Source of the DNA: Saccharibacter floricola DSM 15669
Lineage (GTDB): Bacteria > Pseudomonadota > Alphaproteobacteria > Acetobacterales > Acetobacteraceae
Assembly (NCBI RefSeq): GCF_000378165.1
Contig: NZ_KB899334.1
Span: 248,001 to 312,000 of the forward strand
Length of the DNA: 64,000 nucleotides
Direction: 5' to 3'
The translations under genes and the position numbers were made by a program. Position 1 is the first letter of the stretch; each line of letters opens with the position of its first letter. The notes under the pieces were generated by a model, which saw only the letters and a program-made list of their open reading frames with translations, had not been told where the DNA came from and ran no database searches. Shown one piece after another: positions 9,002 to 17,874 of the stretch.

Positions 9002-9607
9002 TTAACGCTTCTTTTCTTTTAATTTTTCTAAAACAGAAAAAGGATTCGGCTTTTCTTCTTTTTCAATCACCTCTTCCTCTCCTTCCTCAGGTGTCACCTC
9101 TACAAAGCTCTCCAGCCCACTCCCCTTGCGGCGTGGATATGGGTCAAGACACAGGGCTAATTGCTCAGCGAGAGCTTCACCTAAATCAATCGCTCGCCCA
9201 TCATAAGGAACATCATCGGCTTCCTCTGCAAGCAAAGCTTCTATATCAATATCTTCATCACTAGGCATGTCTTCTTGTGGGAGGAAACGGAGAGAAAAGC
9301 GCTCATGCACCTCTTCATCTATGGGCTCGCCTGTAATAACACATGCCTGTGTCGCTTTAGCCCTTATCTCTCCTTCTGCTCTGACATGTTTTTCTTCCCC
9401 ACGAGAGAGGCTAAATTGCCCGTCTAATTGCTCCAACCCTAACAGTCCAAAACGATGGCAGAGTTTTTCACGTGCCTGAGAAGGGGCAGAAACATTCACT
9501 CGCAGGTCATGCCCAATTTTCCCCAACGGAATGCGGTGTGAAAATTCAGGCCTGACAATAGAGGAATGCTGTTCTGAAGAAAAAGAAGAACTATCTTTAG
9601 GTGTCAT
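9002..9607 (-). CDS. yceD: YceD/DUF177 family protein
   Basis: A 201-residue DUF177 protein. The conserved central block reads CVITGEPIDEEVHERFSL, and later DIGEAL-like text appears as IDLGEALAEQLALCLDPYPR. Family members are linked to large ribosomal subunit RNA maturation (plant DCL/Ycf relatives) and precede rpmF in most bacteria, as here. The C-terminal third is very acidic and ends in a lysine-rich tail. The ATG at 9607 is the first start. The 159-base gap to bamE must hold two divergent promoters. Confidence 0.88.
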   Translation of the reverse strand: MTPKDSSSFSSEQHSSIVRPEFSHRIPLGKIGHDLRVNVSAPSQAREKLCHRFGLLGLEQLDGQFSLSRGEEKHVRAEGEIRAKATQACVITGEPIDEEVHERFSLRFLPQEDMPSDEDIDIEALLAEEADDVPYDGRAIDLGEALAEQLALCLDPYPRRKGSGLESFVEVTPEEGEEEVIEKEEKPNPFSVLEKLKEKKR

Positions 9608-9766
9608 GTCTTTGCTAACCTTACAACTTCAGGCAAAAGAAACGTGCGCCTTGTCTGCGATACTCATCGTTATGGTGCAATGAAAAAGATTGACAGCGAG
9701 ACTTCTCTGAGGCACCGGAAAACTGTCGGCATGCCCTCATAATACCATCAGGACACCACGCCATCC

Positions 9767-10375
9767 ATGACTAGTGCATTTTCTGTTCTTCGCCCACAAC
9801 GTCGTCTTCACGTTCTTCGCCACTTGCGTCGCGCTGGTTTGTCACGCCGGAGCTGGGCTGGAATACTTGCTGGAAGTGCTCTGCTCCTGTCTGGATGTGC
9901 ACCCCCTATTCCCCGTGGGGCCCTCATTGATAAAGAGGATTATAGCCAGCTAACCCCGAATACGAGCACGCAATCTGACGCTCTTAGCACGCTGGGATCT
10001 CCAACAACCCATGCGACATTTAATGACAATACCTGGATTTATGTTTCCATGACGAAGGACTTGGTGCCTCTCAGCCATCCGGCCGTGGACAAGCAACAAG
10101 TTCTCGTTTTGAACTTTGATAATAGAGGTGTGCTGAGGAAAATGTCTATTCTAGGCCGCCGCGATGCGATTCCTGTCCGCATGGTAAACGATAAAACACC
10201 AACTCCGGGCACGCAGATTTCTGTTATCCAAGAACTGTTAGGCAATGTCGGCCGTTACAACCCTATGAGCAGCATGGGCAGCACATTCGGTGGCGGTATG
10301 GGCGGCGGCGGCATGGGTGGCCCTATGAGTGGTCAGGGCACCGGCCAAGGTGGCGTAGGCAACACGATGCAATAA
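9767..10375 (+). CDS. bamE: Outer membrane assembly lipoprotein BamE (SmpA/OmlA)
   Basis: A 202-residue lipoprotein. The basic N-terminus and hydrophobic run end in the lipobox LLLSGC, so the mature protein starts at about Cys44. The SmpA/OmlA core follows (DALSTLGSPTTHATFNDNTWIYVS and VLNFDNRGVLRKM). BamE supports the BAM complex that inserts beta-barrels in the outer membrane. The last 38 residues or so are low-complexity Gly/Met/Ser/Gln (GGGMGGGGMGGPM), an extension seen in many alphaproteobacteria. bamD is encoded at 53676-54782. Confidence 0.92.
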   Translation: MTSAFSVLRPQRRLHVLRHLRRAGLSRRSWAGILAGSALLLSGCAPPIPRGALIDKEDYSQLTPNTSTQSDALSTLGSPTTHATFNDNTWIYVSMTKDLVPLSHPAVDKQQVLVLNFDNRGVLRKMSILGRRDAIPVRMVNDKTPTPGTQISVIQELLGNVGRYNPMSSMGSTFGGGMGGGGMGGPMSGQGTGQGGVGNTMQ

Positions 10376-10391
10376 TGGAATCCCTCACAAG

Positions 10392-10451
10392 AACAGGCAG
10401 CGCAGAAAACCGCAAAGCATTGTCATAAGCTCTGCGCCTCCCCTGCCTGTT
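10392..10451. terminator. Large hairpin between convergent bamE and marR
   Basis: AACAGGCA plus GCGCAGA (10392-10406) pairs with TCTGCGC (10431-10437) and TGCCTGTT (10444-10451), interrupted by a short internal bulge. It starts 17 bases after the bamE stop and includes the last codons of the MarR gene. Either strand would fold, so it can serve both convergent transcripts. Confidence 0.5.
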
Positions 10452-10941
10452 GATGAGGGCTTTTCTCATCTTCCACAGACATTAATGCCGCCAACACGGA
10501 CCTAAACCCTTCAACCTGTGATCCATCTACATGACGATAGGACTGTGTCATAACCGCCCGCACAGAAGCAAAAAGACGCGATTCAACATCTCGTCCCTTA
10601 GCGGTTAGCCGAATAGGTTTCCGGCGTCGGTCTTGCTTATCGTTCACTTGTTCCAGTAAATTTTGCGCCTTGAGTTCCCCCAAAGCACGGCCAAGCGATT
10701 GCTTGGTTATCCCCAGCCGTTTCAGCAAAATACTTGGTGTAATATCCGTATAGGAACCCACAAAAAAAAGAATACGGTGATGCGCACGCCCCAAGCCATA
10801 TTCCGCCAAAACCGGCTCGCATGCCTCTGTTAAAACGCGCCATGCGAGCATAAAAGCTTCAAATGTTTGGCGCATCGGTGCTTCTCGCAAATAAAGATGC
10901 GCTTCTGCTGCAGATGTGCCTTTTGAGAAATGCAGTGCCAT
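10423..10941 (-). CDS. MarR family transcriptional regulator
   Basis: A 172-residue winged helix regulator. The recognition region reads [31 protein letters not shown], followed by a wing with [13 protein letters not shown]. MarR proteins are dimers that usually repress their own gene and a neighbour in response to a small ligand. The ATG at 10941 has GGAGGAAA upstream; the frame remains open to 11178, but that part crosses the operator and promoter region. A 22-bp inverted repeat lies 48 bases upstream, between this gene and divergent rpsU. Confidence 0.9.
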   Translation of the reverse strand: MALHFSKGTSAAEAHLYLREAPMRQTFEAFMLAWRVLTEACEPVLAEYGLGRAHHRILFFVGSYTDITPSILLKRLGITKQSLGRALGELKAQNLLEQVNDKQDRRRKPIRLTAKGRDVESRLFASVRAVMTQSYRHVDGSQVEGFRSVLAALMSVEDEKSPHQQAGEAQSL

Positions 10942-10988
10942 GTCATTTCCTCCCCTTTTCTCTATCTTTAACACTAAAGAAGGCACGA

Positions 10989-11010
10989 ATAGAGAGTATT
11001 GTCTCTCTAT
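10989..11010. promoter_or_regulatory. Inverted repeat between marR and rpsU, probable MarR operator
   Basis: ATAGAGAG and CTCTCTAT are perfect 8-bp arms with a 6-base spacer (TATTGT). The length and symmetry fit a MarR dimer site. It is 48 bases upstream of the MarR start and 115 bases upstream of rpsU. Confidence 0.55.
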
Positions 11011-11125
11011 CAAGAGTGTGGTAGTCCGACCGACACCGACAACTCGGATTTCTTCCTTGCAACAAGGCGGGTTCGCTCGTATTGTCTCGCAAAGAAAACA
11101 GACCCCTAAAGGAGATGACGATACC

Positions 11126-11329
11126 GTGCAGGTTCTCGTTCGTGACAACAATGTTGACCAGGCGCTCAAAGCGCTCAAGAAAAAGATGCAACGTGAAGGC
11201 GTTTTCCGTGAGATGAAGCTCCGCCGTCACTTTGAAAAGCCTTCTGAGCGCCGTGCGCGCGAAGTAGCTGAGGCTGTTCGCCGCGCTCGTAAGATGGAGC
11301 GTAAGCGCCTGGAGCGTGAAGGCTTCTAA
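11126..11329 (+). CDS. rpsU: 30S ribosomal protein S21
   Basis: A 67-residue S21 with a GTG start giving (M)[21 protein letters not shown]21 helps the 30S subunit bind mRNA. The start is preceded by AAAGGAG at a slightly long spacing of 11 bases. An ATG at 11115 is out of frame. The gene is single, divergent from a MarR regulator and followed by a good terminator. Confidence 0.96.
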   Translation: MQVLVRDNNVDQALKALKKKMQREGVFREMKLRRHFEKPSERRAREVAEAVRRARKMERKRLEREGF

Positions 11330-11358
11330 AAAATGCCTCCCGCTATTACGGATGAGAG

Positions 11359-11383
11359 AGCCGCCGTAGAGGCGGCTTTTTCG
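11359..11383 (+). terminator. Rho-independent terminator of rpsU
   Basis: AGCCGCC and GGCGGCT form a perfect 7-bp stem with a 5-base loop, followed by TTTTCG. It lies 30 bases after the rpsU stop. Confidence 0.88.
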
Positions 11384-11410
11384 TATCTTATGTGCGTATA
11401 AAAAAGAGTC

Positions 11411-12811
11411 TCAAGGTAGCAAAGCTCCCGTTACATGCTCGCTGTATTGCACATGATACCCTCTCACCCGCGCACCGCGCTGCGTAGAGCGGATGACTAT
11501 ATCTTTCCCTGAGAAAACATAGCCTACATCCCTGACAATAAGCACATGATCCATCGTTCGACGTGAAAGCCCTCCAAGGTAAGACCAACGGACATCTTGC
11601 CCGATAATGATGGTACGCTCAGGATGATAATAAGCCATAATGGACGCTAAAGCATAATCCTCGAACACAAGCGCTTGTGCTCCTTGTTCCTGTGCTCTCT
11701 TTTCTAAATAATCGGCTAAACGGTTCCATCCTGCTGTTTGCCTCAATATCGGATTCCAATGTGCTGCGAGGGGCAATGGCTCCCATAATGCCTGGAACGT
11801 AACCGCTACACACAAAAACGCACTGCTCACCACGGCGCTTTTCCAATAACGCCCTGCACCCCCCCCTACCAAAGCAAGAGCTGGGTAGAGCACGCTCGGC
11901 CAATTCGCCTGCACACGATCACCACACGCATGGGCGATGAAAATCAATCCTCCAGGGATAAGGCACCATAAAAGCACACTCACTTGCTTGCTCTGCCAAA
12001 GCCGCCATAGACCTATACAAATACACAGAAAAACAAGCGGCGTTGCCAATCCTATTTGCCCGGCTAACAGCTCGCCTAAAAAGTCTAAGGCACGCGCTGG
12101 ATGCCACACACCAGCGCGCCCACCCTGCTTGGCAAAACTGGCCCAATGATGAGTCGCGTTCCACCACAGAACTGGCATTACCATAAGCCCTGCAGTGCCT
12201 GCGCTCACCCAAGGGCCTAAGCGACACCAAAGCCGTCTGGAGCTACACAGAACAAAGCCTGCAATACCTAAAGCAAGAAACAGCGCCGTATATTTTGAAT
12301 CTCCCGCCAAACCAAGGCAGCCTCCTACAAGCCCCCACCAAAAAAGCTGCCGATTACCTTGAGACGCATAAAGAGCATGACTCAAAGCCCATAATGTTAA
12401 TGCGCTAAAGAACATTAAGGGGGTGTCAGGCGTCATGCTCGCCATCCCAACACCAAAGAGAAGTGTGACATTGAGCAAGCAGGCCGCCCGCAAACCAGCT
12501 TGAGGCTTCTGTGGCCACAAACACCGCCCCGCAGAAATCAATGCAAGCGAAGCCCCTGCTGACGCAAAAACGCCGACTATCCGCACGCCCATGACTGAAG
12601 GACCAAGCAGGTCAGTGCCTAGACGAATCCACCATGCGACCATGAAGGGATGGTCTAGATAACTTGCTTGAAGGTGGCGCGACCATACCCAATAATAAGC
12701 TTCATCAGGTGTAAGAGGTAAAAGCCCTGCCAATAGAGCCCTCAGAGCTACAGAAGCCCCAATGACGCACCAGAGTGTAGGCTCTGTTCTAACAGAACGG
12801 ATGACGCTCAT
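11411..12811 (-). CDS. GT39/ArnT-like membrane glycosyltransferase
   Basis: A 466-residue polytopic membrane protein. The first periplasmic loop carries DEAYYWVWSRHL, the acidic signature of the PMT/ArnT (GT39/GT83) dolichyl- or undecaprenyl-phosphate sugar transferases. About ten hydrophobic segments follow and a soluble C-terminal part begins near residue 360. Such enzymes transfer sugars to lipid A, protein or surface glycan; the acceptor is unknown. The start ATG lies five bases after the Lrp stop, and its binding site overlaps that stop, so the two are translated together. Confidence 0.85.
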   Translation of the reverse strand: MSVIRSVRTEPTLWCVIGASVALRALLAGLLPLTPDEAYYWVWSRHLQASYLDHPFMVAWWIRLGTDLLGPSVMGVRIVGVFASAGASLALISAGRCLWPQKPQAGLRAACLLNVTLLFGVGMASMTPDTPLMFFSALTLWALSHALYASQGNRQLFWWGLVGGCLGLAGDSKYTALFLALGIAGFVLCSSRRLWCRLGPWVSAGTAGLMVMPVLWWNATHHWASFAKQGGRAGVWHPARALDFLGELLAGQIGLATPLVFLCICIGLWRLWQSKQVSVLLWCLIPGGLIFIAHACGDRVQANWPSVLYPALALVGGGAGRYWKSAVVSSAFLCVAVTFQALWEPLPLAAHWNPILRQTAGWNRLADYLEKRAQEQGAQALVFEDYALASIMAYYHPERTIIIGQDVRWSYLGGLSRRTMDHVLIVRDVGYVFSGKDIVIRSTQRGARVRGYHVQYSEHVTGALLP

Positions 12812-12816
12812 TTCCC

Positions 12817-13281
12817 TTAGAGGGGAACACCCGCACGATCACAGCTTGTTCGGATCGTTTGAAATGTTTGTACGCGCACCACATGGGGAACTTCGATCAA
12901 ATCGCGCGTTAGACGGTTTTGATGACCCGCATCACGGGCCATCACCCGTAAGAGGAAGTCTTCCCCTCCTCGAATCATATGGCACTCACGTGTTTCAGGC
13001 CATTGAGCAACATGGGTCTCGAACCCTTCTAACACACTGCTCTTCTGACTATCCAAACCAACCAACACGTAAAAACTAATCGACCATCCAAGCGTAACCG
13101 CAGCTATATTGGCATGATATCCCTGAATAATGCCCAGCTCCTCCAGCCTACGTACACGCCGCAGGCAAGGAGGGGCAGAAATCCCCACCCTTCGGGCCAG
13201 TTCCACGTTCGTCATACGGCCATTTTGCTGCAGCTCAGCAAGAATTCGATGGTCTATGACATCTAGATCAACTGCTTTCAT
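12817..13281 (-). CDS. Lrp/AsnC family transcriptional regulator
   Basis: A 154-residue regulator with the typical Lrp order: helix-turn-helix at residues about 5-60 (LDVIDHRILAELQQNGRMTNVELARRVGIS) and an RAM ligand-binding domain after it (ECHMIRGGEDFLLRVMARD). Lrp proteins are octameric regulators that sense amino acids. The ATG at 13281 gives the family length; the frame continues to 13389 without support. It is divergent from trxB and forms an operon with the glycosyltransferase. Confidence 0.92.
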   Translation of the reverse strand: MKAVDLDVIDHRILAELQQNGRMTNVELARRVGISAPPCLRRVRRLEELGIIQGYHANIAAVTLGWSISFYVLVGLDSQKSSVLEGFETHVAQWPETRECHMIRGGEDFLLRVMARDAGHQNRLTRDLIEVPHVVRVQTFQTIRTSCDRAGVPL

Positions 13282-13369
13282 GAGATAAGGTGGAACTTTC
13301 ACAATAATCGAGATGGACGATAGGACGAGGGACAACTCCCCTGCTATCTTATACGACCCTACGCAACGT

Positions 13370-13389
13370 GTGCAAAGACCTCCTTGCAC
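13370..13389. promoter_or_regulatory. Inverted repeat upstream of lrp and trxB
   Basis: GTGCAA and TTGCAC flank an 8-base spacer in the divergent lrp/trxB gap. It could be an Lrp or redox operator, but there is no second copy to support it. Confidence 0.3.
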
Positions 13390-13488
13390 TTCGCCAAGAA
13401 TAACGCCATGTGTCCTGTTAACGCTGCTTTTCTTGATTGCGCACGTTGTCTCTATAACGCCTCGTTAGATGGAAGCACATCTTATCTT

Positions 13489-14460
13489 ATGTCCGACACT
13501 CATGTGACCGATATGCTCATCGTTGGTGCTGGCCCTGCAGGGTATACAGCTGCCATTTATGCCGCCCGCGCAGGCTTAACACCTCTTATCGTAACAGGGA
13601 TGCAACCAGGCGGCCAGCTTACCATCACCGATGAAATTGAAAACTTTCCCGGCTTTGCAAATCCCGTTCAAGGCCCGTGGCTTATGGAACAAATGCGCCT
13701 TCAAGCAGAACATGTAGGCACACGCTTCCAGTTTGATATTATCACGGAAGCATCCTTGAAAAACGGCCCCCAAGAAGATGGTTATTTTCATCTTGCTGGC
13801 GATTCAGGAGACCAATTCCGCGCTCGCACTGTTGTGATTGCAACAGGCGCACAGGCTAAGTGGCTTAATATTCCATCGGAAAAACGACTCCAAGGGGGCG
13901 GCGTGTCAGCCTGCGCGACCTGTGATGGCTTTTTCTACCGTGGCAAAGAAGTCGCTGTGATTGGCGGTGGTAATACGGCCGTTGAGGAAGCCCTCTATCT
14001 CACGCATCACGCAAGCAAAGTACATCTCATCCATCGCCGTGACAGCCTAAGAGCGGAGCGTATTTTACAAAAACGCTTAAGCGCACACCCTAAAATTACT
14101 GTCCATTGGAATCGTGAAGTTCAAGAAATCCTCGGTGAAGGGACGCCAGAAGTCGTTGTAGGATTGGATCTCCGTGATCCTCGTGATCATGCCGTTAAAG
14201 AAAGGCTCGCTGTGGACGGTGTCTTTGTTGCTATTGGCCACAGCCCCAGCATTGGGCCGTTCCGCCATGAAGTTGAATGTGATGATGGGGGCTATATCAT
14301 AACCCAGCCCGGTACGGCTCAAACCTCTGTGCCTGGAGTCTTCGCTGCAGGAGATATCCAAGACAAAATTTATCGGCAAGCCGTGACCGCTGCCGGAACA
14401 GGATGCATGGCCGCTTTGGAAGCAGAACGTTACATTGAAGAGCAAAAACATGCTGGATAA
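13489..14460 (+). CDS. trxB: Thioredoxin-disulfide reductase
   Basis: A 323-residue flavoprotein that passes electrons from NADPH to thioredoxin. The FAD motif GAGPAGYTAAIYAARAG starts near residue 13, the redox-active CATC is at 142-145, and the NADPH motif GGGNTAVEEAL follows. The C-terminal FAD motif is in VFAAGDIQDK. The ATG at 13489 gives the family length. The frame also opens at 13384 but those residues have no match to the family. Confidence 0.96.
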   Translation: MSDTHVTDMLIVGAGPAGYTAAIYAARAGLTPLIVTGMQPGGQLTITDEIENFPGFANPVQGPWLMEQMRLQAEHVGTRFQFDIITEASLKNGPQEDGYFHLAGDSGDQFRARTVVIATGAQAKWLNIPSEKRLQGGGVSACATCDGFFYRGKEVAVIGGGNTAVEEALYLTHHASKVHLIHRRDSLRAERILQKRLSAHPKITVHWNREVQEILGEGTPEVVVGLDLRDPRDHAVKERLAVDGVFVAIGHSPSIGPFRHEVECDDGGYIITQPGTAQTSVPGVFAAGDIQDKIYRQAVTAAGTGCMAALEAERYIEEQKHAG

Positions 14461-14566
14461 ATGAGATAAAAATACATAACTCTCGCTTTGGCCCTTGACC
14501 CTTCACGTCATTTCGGAGACTTTCTCCAAAATTTACTAAATATTATGTGGCGTGCGGGGTTTACCA

Positions 14567-15562
14567 ATGAACAAAACGGATCATGACCATTCCGAAGGGC
14601 CATACGGGAATCAAAAGATGGACTGGGACAAGCTCCGCATCTTCCACACAGTTGCTGAGGCCGGTTCATTCACCCACGCTGGGGATCGCCTTAATCTAAG
14701 CCAATCAGCTGTTTCTCGACAGATTTCCGCCTTAGAAGAGGTTCTTGGCGTCCCTCTCTTCCACCGCCATGCGCGCGGGCTCATCCTGACTGAACAGGGT
14801 GAAGTCCTCCACCATACGGCGAAGGAAGTCTTTTCTAAGCTTGCGCTAACGCAGGCATTTTTGAGTGAAAACCGCGAAAAAGCCGCTGGTAAAATTACCG
14901 TAACAACGACAACGGGTCTCGGCCTATCATGGCTCTCTCCTCGGCTACACCGCTTCATGGAGCAGCACCCTAATGTAGAGGTATGTCTTCTGTTGGAGGA
15001 TTCAGACCTTGATTTGAGCATGCGCGAAGCGGACGTGGCTATCCGGCTGCATCCCCCAACACAACCAGACCTCATCCAGCGACATCTCGCAAGCTTTCAT
15101 ATGCCTATTTACGCTAGCCGTGAATATCTGGAGCAGCATGGAACGCCACGCTCTCTTAAGGAGCTTGCTCAGCATAAACTCATCGGTTTTGCAGGCTGGC
15201 ACCTTCCCTTACCCAATATCAATTGGCTGATGACACGCCTCGTTAAGGAAAAAATCTTTCCTCAGCCCAAAGTAAGCCTTGCCATTAATAATGTGGCGGC
15301 TATTGGCAAAGCGATCGCCGCAGGGAATGGAATTGGAACATTGCCGTTTTATACGGCTTCAGCCCATCCAAACCTCGTACGAATCCTGCCGGACATACAT
15401 AGCCCTCTTGCTGAGGCCTTCTTTGTCTATCCTGAAGAGCTACGCAGCTCCAAAAGGATCTCCGTTTTCCGTGATTTCTTGTTAGAAGAACTCAGTGCTG
15501 CACGCACAGGGAAAGATAGCCCTACCCACAGTGCGGATCCTTTCCATGCTTCGCATGATTAA
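14567..15562 (+). CDS. LysR family transcriptional regulator
   Basis: A 331-residue LysR protein. The N-terminal helix-turn-helix reads LRIFHTVAEAGSFTHAGDRLNLSQSAVSRQISALEE in parts, followed by a linker helix and an effector domain (KITVTTTTGLGLSWLSPRL to about residue 315). This regulator type is regularly found after trxB in alphaproteobacteria, but its target is not evident here. A GTG five codons upstream at 14552 is an alternative start. Its 3' end overlaps convergent ihfB by 41 bases. Confidence 0.9.
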   Translation: MNKTDHDHSEGPYGNQKMDWDKLRIFHTVAEAGSFTHAGDRLNLSQSAVSRQISALEEVLGVPLFHRHARGLILTEQGEVLHHTAKEVFSKLALTQAFLSENREKAAGKITVTTTTGLGLSWLSPRLHRFMEQHPNVEVCLLLEDSDLDLSMREADVAIRLHPPTQPDLIQRHLASFHMPIYASREYLEQHGTPRSLKELAQHKLIGFAGWHLPLPNINWLMTRLVKEKIFPQPKVSLAINNVAAIGKAIAAGNGIGTLPFYTASAHPNLVRILPDIHSPLAEAFFVYPEELRSSKRISVFRDFLLEELSAARTGKDSPTHSADPFHASHD

Positions 15563-15830
15563 CGCGTTCGCGTAATTCCTTCCCAGCACGGAAATACGGC
15601 ACTTTCTTCTCTCGCACCGCAACGGTTTCACCCGTACGGGGGTTACGCCCCGTATGGGCTGTATGCTGTCTTGTACCAAAGCTGCCAAGGCCACGCAGTT
15701 CTACACGTCGCCCTTCTGCTAAACCTTGTGTCATATGATCAAAGACATGGTGCACGGCCGCATCGACATCCTGCAACTCACGCTCTGGAAAATGCTTGCT
15801 TAATAGAGCAACAAACTCAGACCGCGTCAT
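15522..15830 (-). CDS. ihfB: Integration host factor subunit beta
   Basis: A 102-residue HU/IHF protein starting MTRSEFVALLSKHFP, a typical beta-subunit start. The signature GLGSFGTRQHTAHTGRNPRTG and the arm VAVREKKVPYFRAGKEL are intact. It forms the DNA-bending heterodimer with IhfA (6021-6308). It is 130 bases downstream of the MucR-type gene on the same strand, and its last 41 bases overlap the end of the convergent LysR gene. Confidence 0.95.
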   Translation of the reverse strand: MTRSEFVALLSKHFPERELQDVDAAVHHVFDHMTQGLAEGRRVELRGLGSFGTRQHTAHTGRNPRTGETVAVREKKVPYFRAGKELRERVNHAKHGKDPHCG

Positions 15831-15960
15831 GAGTCTTTCCCCTCACTTCTTTTCTACTCTCTTCAGAGTTACAGTCGGGGGATGAGACGTCAAGAAAATA
15901 AATATTTTTATCACTAAGAGGGAATATTAGAAAAACATGCCCTCTTAATGAAATTATATT

Positions 15961-16449
15961 TTAAGACTTCTTATTTTTTCCTTTAGAAGCGCCTGCACCG
16001 CGACGCTCATCTGAAGTAGAGCCAATATTACGCCCCAAACCAATATTACGTGCCAAAGCAGAACGACGTTCAGCATAGCTCGGAGCCACTAATGGGTAAT
16101 CAGAGGGGAGACCCCATTTCTCACGGTACTGGTCAGGAGTTAGATCATAATTGCTCTTCAGATGGCGCTTGAGCATCTTGAGCTTTTTGCCATCTTCAAG
16201 ACAGACGATATAATCTGGGAAGATTGACTTTTTTATAGGCACCGCTGGCTGTTGCCGCGCTGCCATATTTGCAGCCTTTTTCCCCTGAGCATCCTGCCCC
16301 GCAAGTGCCGTATACACACTACGTATCAAGTCAGGCAGGGCCTCAGGCTCTACCAAAGAACTAGAGAGTTTGGCGATCGTAATCTCCGCCGTTAACTTGA
16401 GAAGGAGTTCTTTCTCCTTCTTCTCTTCAAGATCTGTTTGATCTGTCAT
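15961..16449 (-). CDS. MucR/Ros family regulator with an incomplete zinc site
   Basis: A 162-residue MucR/Ros protein. The C-terminal DNA-binding domain contains CLEDGKKLKMLKRHLKSNY and then the family block YREKWGLPSDYPLVAPSYAERR. In Ros, zinc is held by C-x2-C and H-x3-H. Here the positions are Cys83, Asp86, His96 and Asn100, so two ligands are changed. Some MucR relatives in Mesorhizobium are known to fold without zinc. MucR proteins bind AT-rich DNA and act as H-NS-like silencers. The ATG at 16449 is preferred over longer readings. It is divergent from the UdgX gene. Confidence 0.9.
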   Translation of the reverse strand: MTDQTDLEEKKEKELLLKLTAEITIAKLSSSLVEPEALPDLIRSVYTALAGQDAQGKKAANMAARQQPAVPIKKSIFPDYIVCLEDGKKLKMLKRHLKSNYDLTPDQYREKWGLPSDYPLVAPSYAERRSALARNIGLGRNIGSTSDERRGAGASKGKNKKS

Positions 16450-16575
16450 AGAATAGCCTTCTAATATCTTAAGATTAACTCTTACAGTAGGGATATAGTG
16501 CCGCAACACTCCAATGTGCAACCTCACATGCCCTTATAATATTCTATTTATCTTTTTCACTAAGGCTCATACAAT

Positions 16576-17841
16576 ATGGAACATGTCGAACTAATAACTG
16601 AAAGCGATTTTATAGGATGGCGCGCATGGGCCCGGTCCTTACTTCATCAATATATTGCTTCTGAGAGTATTTACTGGGATGACATTCCAACCGGATCAGA
16701 AAAAGCCCCTGCTTTAACACGTAAACTCCCTGAATCTCCGTCCCCTTTACGTCTTCCCCGCCCCGTACAGGATCTCATTCCAGCTGTCATTGCCTCAGGC
16801 CATCCCGAGCGCTTTTCGTTGCTCTACCGATTATTAGAGCATATACGCGGCGGTTGCCCCTCCTTTACCGACACAACATTATGGAAAGATCTTGTTGCAC
16901 TCGCCCATGAAACACGCCGTGCCGCAATAGCCCTTCGTCAAATTCTGCCACCTTCATGCAGCGACAACATAAAAATATGCCGGATTCACGTATCTCCTTC
17001 ACTCCTTGACAGCCAGGCACCCGCTTTAATCTCCCTACGTGCAGCTCCATGGCTTATCCACACAGAGGGACGCCTTTTACTCTATGAAAACGGTCAGCTT
17101 TTTTTCAGCACCGCAGCGATAGAAGCCGAGTGCCTCGCTGACGACGCACAACTCCTTACCCATGCGCGCTCCACGGCACAGCCTGTTTATAAGAGTGCCT
17201 ATTGGAAGGCCATTTTCCCTCTGACAATTACACCCACACCCTCTTTTATTGAAAAAGCCCCTTCCCTTGAAACATTACGGGCCTATTCTGTTGATTGTGC
17301 CCTATGCCCCTTATGCCGACCCGCTCTGCGAACAGTTTTTGGCGAAGGGAACCCTGACGCTAAAATTCTTTTTGTTGGGGAACAACCAGGAGACCAAGAA
17401 GACCGCCGTGGTCGTCCCTTTGTCGGCCCCGCAGGACAGCTTTTTGACCGGGCTCTCCAAGAAGCTGGCGGGGAACGCTCCCGCTATTGGATCAGCAACG
17501 CCGTCAAACATTTTAATTTTATTCAACGTGGTGACCGACGAATTCACCAAAAACCCGAATCCCAGCATATTCAAGCCTGTTCGCCGTGGATTACTGCTGA
17601 ACGACGTCTTCTACACCACCATGTTACAGTCATGCTGGGCGTTACCGGTGCCTCAGCCCTATTAGGGCGACCTGTAAAAGTCACTCGTGAACGCTCTCGT
17701 CTTTTTACGTTGCCAGACGGTACAACAGGCCTTGTCACCGTTCACCCTTCATCACTTCTTCGACAGCCCGATGAACAAAAACGCCAAGGAGACTATATAA
17801 AATTTGTAAATGATTTAAGGTTAGCTCTTTCTGCTCTCTGA
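16576..17841 (+). CDS. UdgX-type uracil-DNA glycosylase with DUF4130-like N-terminus
   Basis: A 421-residue two-part protein. Residues about 1-220 resemble a diverged DUF4130 domain (RFSLLYRLLEHI, ALAHETRRAA). Residues about 230-421 are a family 4-like uracil-DNA glycosylase with motif A GEQPGDQED (268-276), iron-sulfur cysteines in CALCPLC (241-247) and Cys335, the UdgX loop RRIH (321-324) and VHPSSLLR (389-396). The loop histidine (324) matches the residue that bonds covalently to the abasic site in Mycobacterium smegmatis UdgX. UdgX removes uracil from DNA and stays attached. The DUF4130 fusion normally sits next to a radical-SAM repair gene, which is absent here. Confidence 0.88.
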   Translation: MEHVELITESDFIGWRAWARSLLHQYIASESIYWDDIPTGSEKAPALTRKLPESPSPLRLPRPVQDLIPAVIASGHPERFSLLYRLLEHIRGGCPSFTDTTLWKDLVALAHETRRAAIALRQILPPSCSDNIKICRIHVSPSLLDSQAPALISLRAAPWLIHTEGRLLLYENGQLFFSTAAIEAECLADDAQLLTHARSTAQPVYKSAYWKAIFPLTITPTPSFIEKAPSLETLRAYSVDCALCPLCRPALRTVFGEGNPDAKILFVGEQPGDQEDRRGRPFVGPAGQLFDRALQEAGGERSRYWISNAVKHFNFIQRGDRRIHQKPESQHIQACSPWITAERRLLHHHVTVMLGVTGASALLGRPVKVTRERSRLFTLPDGTTGLVTVHPSSLLRQPDEQKRQGDYIKFVNDLRLALSAL

Positions 17842-17874
17842 CGATTGTTTTAAAAAGGTAACCTCGCGGCGCTT

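Noticed and set aside
10942-11178. An upstream extension of the MarR gene to 251 codons
   Set aside because: It would cross the inverted repeat and run into rpsU; the ATG at 10941 has an excellent ribosome binding site and gives the family length.
16579-16591. GAAC-N5-GAAC at the start of the UdgX gene as a LexA box
   Set aside because: The alphaproteobacterial SOS box needs a 7-base spacer, and this pair lies within the coding start.
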